The notes under the pieces were generated by a model. The model searched no databases, was not told where the DNA came from, and was given only the letters and a program-made list of their open reading frames with translations. A stretch of DNA of 64,000 nucleotides from positions 124,001-188,000 of the forward strand of contig JAGAJB010000002.1 of NCBI GenBank assembly GCA_017626295.1. The letters run 5' to 3'. Positions 42,849-49,778 of this stretch are shown here, one piece after another (position 1 is the first letter of the stretch; every line of letters begins with the position of its first letter). Made by a program: the position numbers and the translations under genes. Origin of the DNA: Clostridia bacterium (lineage in GTDB: Bacteria; Bacillota; Clostridia; Oscillospirales; Acutalibacteraceae).

Positions 42849-43664
42849 TTATTTAATAGGAAATTCAGATATTTTTCTTTCGTTGAATTTGGCAACAAAA
42901 TCGAAACCTGCTTCACGGGCGATTTCATAAGCCTGAGGAATACCGAAACCGATACGCTCTGCATAGTGTGAATCCGAACCTACGCTGACAAGTCTGCCAC
43001 CCAATTCTTTGTATCTTTTAACAGTGTCAATATCGGGTGAAGGTTTGTTGATGGGGTATTTAAGACCGCCCATATTTATTTCAAGAGCCTTGTCCTTTTC
43101 AGCACAAAGTTTCAGAAGTTCATCAACCTTTTTAGAATATTTATTTATATCTTCAATATAACCGCATATGTTATAAATGTATCTGAAAGGATATGTAATG
43201 TGAGCGAGAATATCAAAATCGCCCCATTCGAGCATTGCGATAAGTTCATCGAAATATTCGTTCATCATATCCTCAATATTGATGCCGTCAAAGGATTTCA
43301 TATAATAAAAATCTTCTCTGCCACGGAGGTTGTGAATAGAGCCGATGATGACGTCGTATTTTTGCATATTTATAATTTTATTTGCAAGTTCCGGGTCATA
43401 GTGAGGCTGAGCCAATTCGATACCTCTGAGAATTTCCAGTCTGCCGGAGAATGCTGCCTTAGCCTTTGAAACTTCAAAATAACTCTGCATTGTACGGCGG
43501 TCGTATTCGTCTTTGTAAAAAGCATCAACTTCACAATGGTCTGTGAATGCAACACATTCTATGCCGTTTGACTCAGCAATTTCAGACATATATGTACATG
43601 AATGGTTTCCGTCGGGGGAGTTATCCGTATGGGTGTGTAAGTCAATAATTTTTATTTCACTCAT
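42849..43664 (-). CDS. PHP-domain histidinol-phosphatase-like hydrolase
   Basis: 271 aa. Metal-dependent phosphoesterase of the HisK/HisJ type. PHP motifs: IDLHTHTDNSPDG (HxH) near residue 7, VAFTDHCEVD near 36, GIELAQPHYD, VIIGSIHNL near 100, DILAHITYPFRY near 155, and VSVGSDSHYAERIG near 235. It could supply histidinol phosphatase activity, but no other his genes are in the window, so the substrate is open. The start at 43664 is chosen by AGAAGG upstream. Confidence 0.88.
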   Translation of the reverse strand: MSEIKIIDLHTHTDNSPDGNHSCTYMSEIAESNGIECVAFTDHCEVDAFYKDEYDRRTMQSYFEVSKAKAAFSGRLEILRGIELAQPHYDPELANKIINMQKYDVIIGSIHNLRGREDFYYMKSFDGINIEDMMNEYFDELIAMLEWGDFDILAHITYPFRYIYNICGYIEDINKYSKKVDELLKLCAEKDKALEINMGGLKYPINKPSPDIDTVKRYKELGGRLVSVGSDSHYAERIGFGIPQAYEIAREAGFDFVAKFNERKISEFPIK

Positions 43665-43798
43665 AATAAAAACCTTCTTTCCAATGACATATAATATCAC
43701 AAAAATATAATGTTGAACAGAGTTTGTGTTAAAAAATAAAGAATAATCTTTTAAATTGTCAATATTTATGATAAAATACAGGGGAGAGGAGTGAGAGT

Positions 43799-44683
43799 AT
43801 GAAACTCACCGTTAAAGCGAATGCAAAAATAAATCTGCTTCTTGATGTGACAGGCATTAAGAAAAACGGTTATCACAGTCTTTTTACCGTTATGCAGTCT
43901 ATAAGTCTTGGGGATACGGTTACTGTTGAAAAAACAAATGGTAACGATATTACCGTTTCTTGCACTGTTCCGGGTGTTCCCACAGACAGCAGAAACATAG
44001 TTTATAAATGTGCCGATAAATTTTTTCAGTATGCAGGTATAACCGAAAATAAAGGTGTTCATATCCATATTGATAAAGTTACTCCTTTTTGTGCGGGTAT
44101 GGGCGGCGGAAGTGCCGACGGTGCGGCAGTTCTTGTGGCTCTTAATAAAATATTTAATACAAATTATCCTGAAAAAATACTTTGCCGAATAGGTGTAAAA
44201 GTAGGGGCGGATATTCCCTTCTGTATTGTGGGCGGTACTGCGTTGGCTCTTGATACGGGTGCGGTTGTTGCACCTCTTCCCGATGTTGAGGGTTACAGTA
44301 TCGTTGTAGTAAAACCCGAGGACGGAGTTTCTACAAAAGAGGCTTACGAGGCAGTTGACTCTCTTGAAAATATGAAACATCCGAAGAATCAAGAGATGCT
44401 CGAATATCTTGCAGACGGTGATACCGAAAACGCACTTAAACTTTGCAGTAACGTGTTTGAACAGGCTTTGGAAGTTCCCGGAAGAGTAGATATTAAAAAT
44501 ATTTGCAATAATAACGGTGCCGTTGCCTCTTGTATGACAGGTTCGGGGTCTGCGGTTTACGGAATATTTAAAGAGAAAGCACAGGCTGAGAAAACTGCAG
44601 AAGAATTAAAAACGAAATTTACAAACGTATTTATTTGCACACCTGAAAAGACAGGTGTAGAAATTATTTCAATAACTGAATAA
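43799..44683 (+). CDS. ispE: 4-diphosphocytidyl-2-C-methyl-D-erythritol kinase
   Basis: 294 aa. GHMP kinase of the MEP isoprenoid pathway. KANAKINLLLDVTGIKKNGYHSLFTVMQSISLGD is at the N-terminus, the ATP-binding VTPFCAGMGGGSADGAAVLVALN near residue 92 (PxxxGLGGGSSDAA-type), and the C-terminal SCMTGSGSAVYGIF near 240. GAGAGGAG lies 6 bases upstream. spoIIR follows 51 bases after its stop on the same strand, with a terminator hairpin between. Confidence 0.95.
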   Translation: MKLTVKANAKINLLLDVTGIKKNGYHSLFTVMQSISLGDTVTVEKTNGNDITVSCTVPGVPTDSRNIVYKCADKFFQYAGITENKGVHIHIDKVTPFCAGMGGGSADGAAVLVALNKIFNTNYPEKILCRIGVKVGADIPFCIVGGTALALDTGAVVAPLPDVEGYSIVVVKPEDGVSTKEAYEAVDSLENMKHPKNQEMLEYLADGDTENALKLCSNVFEQALEVPGRVDIKNICNNNGAVASCMTGSGSAVYGIFKEKAQAEKTAEELKTKFTNVFICTPEKTGVEIISITE

Positions 44684-44690
44684 AAATTTT

Positions 44691-44734
44691 AAAACCGCCT
44701 AAAATCATTTTAGAAAATGAAAGGGCGGTTTTTT
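44691..44734 (+). terminator. Terminator of ispE overlapping the spoIIR ribosome site
   Basis: AAAACCGCC pairs with GGGCGGTTTT, with an inner TAAAAT/ATTTTA stem, and ends in TTTTTT directly before the spoIIR ATG. The 3' arm (AAAGGGCGG) is also the only Shine-Dalgarno-like sequence for spoIIR. Confidence 0.8.
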
Positions 44735-45382
44735 ATGTCATTATTCAGATACAAAACGTTTAACGAAAAGAAAGATAAATTATTGTTATCGGTTTTTGCA
44801 ACGGCATTGGCTTTATATACGGCTTTTTCCTGTACATATTTCGCAGGTTCGGCAAAAAGTGTAAGAGATGATGTTGTAAGACTTCATATACTTGCAAACA
44901 GCGATTCGGAAATTGACCAGGCAGTTAAGTTAAAAGTACGGGACGCGTTACTGAAAAAGAACACGTCACTTCTGACAAAAGGTGTGAATACAGATAACGC
45001 ACCGCTTTATTTTGAAGTTTCAAAAGACGAGTTACTGGAAACTGCACAGACTGTATTGAAAGAAAACGGTTTTAGTTACGGTGCAGTAATAACCCTTGAA
45101 AAAGAATATTTCGAAACAAGAGAGTACGGAAAACTTACTTTTCCCGCAGGGGAATATACTGCGTTAAAGGTGGTGTTAGGCGAGGGCAAAGGTCATAACT
45201 GGTGGTGTGTTATGTTCCCGCCCCTTTGTGTGCCTGCCGCCGACGGAATGGAAACTGATGAAAATACCGCCGACTATTTAACTGAAAACGGCGAAAAAAT
45301 AGTCAGCGGCGGCAATAAATTTGTTGTTAAATTCAAATTACTTGAACTGTATGAAGAACTAAAATATAAAATTAAATTGTAG
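44735..45382 (+). CDS. spoIIR: Stage II sporulation protein R
   Basis: 215 aa. Forespore-made, secreted signal that triggers SpoIIGA to process pro-sigma-E in the mother cell. A signal or anchor segment (LLSVFATALALYTAFSCTYFAG) precedes the diagnostic DDVVRLHILANSDSEIDQAVKLKVRDAL near residue 44, LTFPAGEYTALKVVLGEGKGHNWWCVMFPPLC near 140 and a C-terminal charged tail. ATG at 44735 is preferred over 44717, which lies in the terminator stem. It shows the organism makes, or once made, endospores. Its stop overlaps the fumarase gene end by 11 bases (convergent). Confidence 0.95.
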   Translation: MSLFRYKTFNEKKDKLLLSVFATALALYTAFSCTYFAGSAKSVRDDVVRLHILANSDSEIDQAVKLKVRDALLKKNTSLLTKGVNTDNAPLYFEVSKDELLETAQTVLKENGFSYGAVITLEKEYFETREYGKLTFPAGEYTALKVVLGEGKGHNWWCVMFPPLCVPAADGMETDENTADYLTENGEKIVSGGNKFVVKFKLLELYEELKYKIKL

Positions 45383-46214
45383 TTTCAGCGTGTCTTGTAA
45401 CGTGACAACCTACATTAACTGCCACGGGTAAACCTGCAATATGGGTGGGTGCAGTTTCAATATTAACCGCAAGGGCAGTTACGTTACCGCCGAAGCCTTG
45501 AGGACCGATACCCAGTTCATTAACTTCTTTCAGCATTCTTTCTTCAAGTTCTTTGTAAAAATCATCGTTATGTGAAACAGAAATATCTCTGCATAATGCT
45601 TTTTTTGCGAGAAATGCAACGCCCTCGAAATCGCTTCCTATACCTACGCCCAAAACAACAGGGGGGCAGGGGTTTGCATCTGCAATTTTTACGGTTTCTG
45701 TAACGAAATTTACTATATCATCAACAGTAGCAGAGGGTGTAAACATTTTAATTCTGCTCATATTCTCACTGCCGAAGCCTTTTGGTGCGGCGGTGAGTTT
45801 TATTTTATCACCCGGCACAAGAGTTAAATGAATAAGTGCAGGGGTGTTATCGTTGGTGTTGCCGCGACGAATGGGGTCTTTGACTATTGAACAACGTAAT
45901 TTTCCGTCAAAATATGCTTTTCTTACACCGTTGTTTACTGCGGTGTTAAAGTCACCGTCAACAATATGAACATCCTGACCTAATTCGCAAAAAAGAACAG
46001 CCATACCTGTGTCCTGGCAGATGGGAATATCTAAATTTTTTGCGGCGTCAAGATTTTTACACATATCGCAAAAAATACCTTTTGCTAAATCTGTGTTTTC
46101 AAGATTTTCACAACTTCTTATTTTATTTTCAAGTGATTTCGGTAAAACTGCGTTGGCTTTTAAGAAAAGTTCTTCCACAGTTTTTTCAATGGTCACTGCA
46201 CTTATTTCTCTCAC
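45372..46214 (-). CDS. Fumarate hydratase class I, alpha subunit
   Basis: 280 aa. The alpha half of two-subunit, iron-sulfur class I fumarase or L(+)-tartrate dehydratase. It shows the cluster-ligand Cys residues in IPICQDTGMAVLF near 62 and in NPCPPVVLGVGIGSDFEGV near 181, plus NTNDNTPALIHL and GSENMSRIKMFTP near 145. Start GTG at 46214 is chosen: AGGTGA lies 5 bases upstream and gives the family-typical MREI start; TTG and GTG codons further upstream are alternatives. A beta-subunit gene is normally adjacent but is absent here. Confidence 0.9.
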   Translation of the reverse strand: MREISAVTIEKTVEELFLKANAVLPKSLENKIRSCENLENTDLAKGIFCDMCKNLDAAKNLDIPICQDTGMAVLFCELGQDVHIVDGDFNTAVNNGVRKAYFDGKLRCSIVKDPIRRGNTNDNTPALIHLTLVPGDKIKLTAAPKGFGSENMSRIKMFTPSATVDDIVNFVTETVKIADANPCPPVVLGVGIGSDFEGVAFLAKKALCRDISVSHNDDFYKELEERMLKEVNELGIGPQGFGGNVTALAVNIETAPTHIAGLPVAVNVGCHVTRHAETTI

Positions 46215-46242
46215 AATTTTCACCTGCAATAAATATAAACCG

Positions 46243-46262
46243 TGCCGAAAAGGGCACGGTTA
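46243..46262. terminator. Hairpin between the S1 protein and fumarase genes
   Basis: ACCGTGCC/GGGCACGGT with a short A-rich loop lies directly after the S1-protein stop on the minus strand. The tail (TTTATATTTATT) is moderately U-rich. Confidence 0.6.
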
Positions 46263-46267
46263 GATGT

Positions 46268-46729
46268 TTAGCCTCTCTGATTACCGCCGCGGCGAGGTGT
46301 TGAAGTACCGCGTTTTGCAACGGAATTCTTCTTAAGGTCGCTCATTTTTTCGTCGCTTACGGTTTTAAATCTTGCCATCATATCTTCAAAAGACATATTC
46401 TCAGGTTCTGTACGCTGAGTACCTGTCCACACCTGAGGCTGTGACCTTCTGGGTCTGTCGCCGTTGGGTCGTTTCGGTTTTGATTCTTCTTCCTGGGGAA
46501 GAGCCTTCTTGATAGAAAGCGCAATTTTACCTTTTTCGTTTATGTCGATAACTTTAACTTTAACTGTATCGCCTTCGGAAAGTTTTTCGTGAATATCTTT
46601 AATAAAAGATGAAGAAACCTCCGAAATATGTACCATACCTGTTGTCTTATCGGGGAATTCCACAAATGCCCCGAAATTTGTAATGCCTGTTACTTTACCT
46701 TCAAGAATCGCACCGATTTCCACTGCCAT
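46268..46729 (-). CDS. S1-domain RNA-binding protein (YabR-like)
   Basis: 153 aa. A single S1 domain at residues 1-75 (GAILEGKVTGITNFGAFVEF, GMVHISEVSS, GDTVKVKVIDINEKGKIALSIK) and a basic, Arg/Gly-rich tail ending TPRRGGNQRG. It follows divIC as yabR does in Bacillus subtilis. Role probably RNA or ribosome associated; details unknown. AGAGG lies 8 bases upstream. Confidence 0.9.
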   Translation of the reverse strand: MAVEIGAILEGKVTGITNFGAFVEFPDKTTGMVHISEVSSSFIKDIHEKLSEGDTVKVKVIDINEKGKIALSIKKALPQEEESKPKRPNGDRPRRSQPQVWTGTQRTEPENMSFEDMMARFKTVSDEKMSDLKKNSVAKRGTSTPRRGGNQRG

Positions 46730-46747
46730 AGTTTACCTCTGTTGAAA

Positions 46748-47065
46748 TTATTCTTCTGCTCCGGGTGTTATGTCCACATATACACGTTCGTCAGGCATAA
46801 CGTACCCTTTTTTTCTGGCATATTCTTCTGCAAGAGCCGCCTCATCCCCTTCGGAAACGGCTTTTTCAAGAGCCTCGTTTTCAGCAACCTGGCTCTCGTG
46901 AATGCTGACAAGGTTTGTGAGTTCGGCTTCCTTATCGTTAATTTCGCTCTGTACTTTGATAAAAGAATAAACGAAATACAGCACAATGCAAGAACATAAG
47001 ATAATTGCAATTATGCTTACCGGCTTAACTTGCTTTTTCTTCTTCCTTGCCTTTGCCAAAATCAC
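46748..47065 (-). CDS. divIC: Septum formation initiator DivIC (FtsB family)
   Basis: 105 aa. Division protein of the FtsB/DivIC family. It has a short basic cytoplasmic N-terminus (KARKKKKQVK), one membrane segment (VSIIAIILCSCIVLYFVYSFI, residues 15-36), an extracellular coiled coil (about 38-75) and the family C-terminal EEYARKKGYVMPDERVYVDI. It starts with GTG inside the end of yabQ (41-base overlap). It is followed by the S1 protein gene. Confidence 0.92.
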   Translation of the reverse strand: MILAKARKKKKQVKPVSIIAIILCSCIVLYFVYSFIKVQSEINDKEAELTNLVSIHESQVAENEALEKAVSEGDEAALAEEYARKKGYVMPDERVYVDITPGAEE

Positions 47066-47600
47066 GACCGCCTTTCTTTCCGATGGGTTTGTTTGCGAAT
47101 AATATACCTAATAAATTATACACATATAACCTCAGTTTTGGCAAGAGTTTTTTTCGCATTTTAGTGGACTTTTTTTCCGTTTTTCTGAAAAGTTTCGATA
47201 TTTTTCCAAAAAGTGCCGAAAAAACCTTTTTTATAAGGCGAAAAGGGGCGGAAATCACCTTGAAAATAAAAGCATAAAACCGTCTTAAAAGTGATACTGC
47301 ACGGTCGGTTATTTTAATTACTGCAATGCCGAAAGAGATATAATAAAAAAGTGCGCCGATAAGTTCGCCTGCAATTATATAAAAACGAACTTCACCTTTA
47401 TTAAGGGCGAGTATAAAAATAAAAGTACAAAAGCCGAATAATATGAAATACAGAATATCAAAGAAAACAATAGCGCCTTTTGATTTGGTAAGAGAAAGTC
47501 GCAAGGCTCTGAGAACGTCGTAAAGGATACCTAAAAGAAACCCGAGGCCAAGAGAACTTATAAAAATTGTAAGTTGCTCACTTTGGGGTACAGAATACAT
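47025..47600 (-). CDS. yabQ: Spore cortex biosynthesis protein YabQ
   Basis: 191 aa. Membrane protein needed for spore cortex formation in Bacillus. It has hydrophobic segments at about residues 8-30 (TIFISSLGLGFLLGILYDVLRALR), 42-62 and 65-90, the family-typical order and position in yabP-yabQ-divIC, and a very basic C-terminal half (KKVFSALFGKISKLFRKTEKK). Its ATG overlaps the yabP stop; its end overlaps divIC. Confidence 0.9.
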   Translation of the reverse strand: MYSVPQSEQLTIFISSLGLGFLLGILYDVLRALRLSLTKSKGAIVFFDILYFILFGFCTFIFILALNKGEVRFYIIAGELIGALFYYISFGIAVIKITDRAVSLLRRFYAFIFKVISAPFRLIKKVFSALFGKISKLFRKTEKKSTKMRKKLLPKLRLYVYNLLGILFANKPIGKKGGRDFGKGKEEEKAS

Positions 47601-47881
47601 CAGCGGAACACCCTCGATAGAAAACTGCCGCTTTTTTCTATTACATCTGCATACTGTAAAGAACTGATTTTACCCTCAATACAAAGTTCACCTATTTCTA
47701 AAGATAATTTTGTAATATGAAGTTTTTCTCCGCGGACGGTCAGTTCACCGTAATCCGTAGCGGCTACAATTGTTTGTTCATCAAAACTTCCCACATCGTT
47801 TACGCCTGAAACAGAAAGGGTTTTTCTGTCCTCAAGTATACAGTTGTGGGGTAAAAGACCTGTCTTTTTATCGTCTGTCAT
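47600..47881 (-). CDS. yabP: Sporulation protein YabP
   Basis: 93 aa. Partner of YabQ in spore coat or cortex formation. It is a single YabP/YqfC-type domain (LEDRKTLSVSGVNDVGSFDEQTIVAATDYGELTVRGEKLHITKL), soluble, mostly beta. GGAGGTG precedes the ATG. It is the first gene of the yabP-yabQ-divIC-S1 cluster; in Bacillus rqcP would stand just upstream, here it does not. Confidence 0.92.
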   Translation of the reverse strand: MTDDKKTGLLPHNCILEDRKTLSVSGVNDVGSFDEQTIVAATDYGELTVRGEKLHITKLSLEIGELCIEGKISSLQYADVIEKSGSFLSRVFR

Positions 47882-47934
47882 AAAAACACCTCCGTTACTA
47901 CAAAGGTATGCAGAAACGGGGGCGTATATGTTTG

Positions 47935-48501
47935 TTATTTAATTTTAGTTATTTTATCGCCTTTTACAAGGTATGCGTTTTTACTTATATCAATGAGTGG
48001 TTGGTCATTCAGTGAATCGGTATAGAAATTTTCAATTTCGGTGTCGGGGTATTCTTCAAAAAACGCCTTAACTTTATTTTCTCTGAAACAAAGGCGGGAT
48101 ATTTCTCCTGTTTTACTGTCGATTACAGTTCCCATATAGCGTTTTATTCCTAAACGCTCACAAATGATTTTTAAACTGATTTCCGGTGAACAGGAAATTA
48201 TAAGGTCATCGTCGCTTTGCACTTCTTTGTAAAAGGGCTTGATTTTATGCATATTATTATCCCAGAAAACTTTGAAATCATCGCCCATACCTATGTTTTT
48301 TACGTAGTAATCGGTGACGGTTTTGCCGTATTTTGAGAGTGCTTCTTCTACGGTTATTGCGCCTTTTTTGTATTTTATTAAGGCGTTCATAACGGTAGGG
48401 ATGTATTTTAAAAGCGATTTATCCTTTTTACAGTAATATAAAAAGAAATCTATTACGCTTTCGCCGTCGTATATTGTGTTATCAAAATCAAAAACATTCA
48501 T
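47935..48501 (-). CDS. HAD-superfamily (PSP-like) phosphatase
   Basis: 188 aa. HAD subfamily IB: motif I FDFDNTIYDGESVIDFF at residues 4-20, motif II IISCSPEISLKIIC near 100, and motif III/IV FYTDSLNDQPLIDISKNAYLV near 160. The length and cap match SerB-like or HAD-IB phosphatases. Substrate is not certain; phosphoserine is possible because serB is otherwise not seen beside serC-serA. GGAG lies 7 bases upstream; it follows the carboxypeptidase gene by 15 bases. Confidence 0.85.
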   Translation of the reverse strand: MNVFDFDNTIYDGESVIDFFLYYCKKDKSLLKYIPTVMNALIKYKKGAITVEEALSKYGKTVTDYYVKNIGMGDDFKVFWDNNMHKIKPFYKEVQSDDDLIISCSPEISLKIICERLGIKRYMGTVIDSKTGEISRLCFRENKVKAFFEEYPDTEIENFYTDSLNDQPLIDISKNAYLVKGDKITKIK

Positions 48502-48516
48502 AAATTTTCTCCAAGA

Positions 48517-49584
48517 TTATTTGTTGTTGGAAGCCATAGCGGCGGCTAAGGCGTATTTTGACTGACTGTAATTCACGAAACTGTCAAAATCTGTGTAATT
48601 CTTATTATCACAGGGTGAAATTATATTGGTGTAATGGCTTAATTCAATACATACCCCGGGTCTGCTATATGTATAGCGGAACCAGTTTTCAAATCCTCCG
48701 CCGTAGTCGGTAGGTTTAAGGGTAGGCTCTGTCATACTGAGACCTGAAGAAAAGGCAATATCTTCAGCAAATGCCTTGTAAAGACCGTTAAAATTTGTGT
48801 TAAAGGTATCGCCCCAGAAAATACAGTTACCTTTGATGTGAATAGAGAGGGCAAATTCAAAACTATTTTCTTCACAGAGAGTCATAAGCGTTTTAGTTTC
48901 GCTTTCACTGCCGCTTTCGTAACCTTTAAAAAAGTGGGTGTAAGGGGAATTTACACCGTTATCGATATACTCCCAAGCCAACGGGAAGTTTCTGTTAATA
49001 TCTACACCGTTAAGATTTGCTTTGTATTCTTTAATATCAGTTATTCTGACGTTTTTGTTTGCATTCATTCGTCCCGAAATTATTTCAAGTCCGTCGGGAT
49101 TAACGCAAGGTATAATATAAAGAGTATATTCACAAAGAAGTTCTTTTATATTAAAGTTTCCGTAAATTCCTGTTCCTTTTTCATTTTGGAAGCAGTAATC
49201 TTCAATGACACGTAAAAGATATTTTGTTGTAATGTGCTCGCGAGCGTGGATACCGCCTATAACAAGCGCCTTTTTTTCGCCGTTACCCATTGTAAACATT
49301 AAAATTTCTTTGCCGCTTTCGGAATAACCTGCGGTGAAAAGTTTTAAAGAATGGGGATATTCGTTTCTTAATTTTAACATATTGGTCATTAAGGAATCGT
49401 AACTTTCGGGGGTAGAAGTATCAATAACAGAAGTAAATTGAAAAACAGGAGTGTTTTGCACAGGTTCATTTTCTCTGTCTTCAGGTGTAGGGGTAAAAAC
49501 CGAAAGTAAGCAACCTATAACAAGAACAACAGCGGCGAAAACCGATATTGCTGTTATTGATTTGCTGTATTTAGTATCTGTCAT
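48517..49584 (-). CDS. M14-family zinc carboxypeptidase, exported
   Basis: 355 aa. An N-terminal membrane or lipoprotein-type signal (residues 10-30, ending VLVIGCLLS) is followed by a Thr/Pro linker. The M14 catalytic domain starts near residue 55. Zinc ligands are IGGIHAREHITTKYLL (H, E) near 110 and, later, LSIHIKGNCIFWG near 250; substrate Arg is in NGVDINRNFPLAWEY near 193; the catalytic Glu is probably in CIELSHYT near 319. Likely a cell-wall peptide or dietary peptide hydrolase. GGGAGGTG precedes the ATG. Confidence 0.9.
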   Translation of the reverse strand: MTDTKYSKSITAISVFAAVVLVIGCLLSVFTPTPEDRENEPVQNTPVFQFTSVIDTSTPESYDSLMTNMLKLRNEYPHSLKLFTAGYSESGKEILMFTMGNGEKKALVIGGIHAREHITTKYLLRVIEDYCFQNEKGTGIYGNFNIKELLCEYTLYIIPCVNPDGLEIISGRMNANKNVRITDIKEYKANLNGVDINRNFPLAWEYIDNGVNSPYTHFFKGYESGSESETKTLMTLCEENSFEFALSIHIKGNCIFWGDTFNTNFNGLYKAFAEDIAFSSGLSMTEPTLKPTDYGGGFENWFRYTYSRPGVCIELSHYTNIISPCDNKNYTDFDSFVNYSQSKYALAAAMASNNK

Positions 49585-49710
49585 TTTGCACCTCCCGAAG
49601 AATATGAGAATATTTTATTCCTTTTTCGTCGTAAAGTAAAGATTATGAAGAAAATAAACAGGAAAAATGTCGGAAAATGTTTCTAAAAATAAAATTTTGG
49701 CGCTATTTGG

Positions 49711-49739
49711 TTGTGATTTATGGGGATATGGTTTATAAT
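49711..49739 (+). promoter_or_regulatory. Promoter of the FnIII-deacetylase gene
   Basis: TTGTGA and perfect TATAAT are 17 bases apart, 40 bases before the start codon. Confidence 0.7.
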
Positions 49740-49778
49740 ATAAAGTAAAAAAAAGACTTGGATTTGTGTGGTGTTTAA

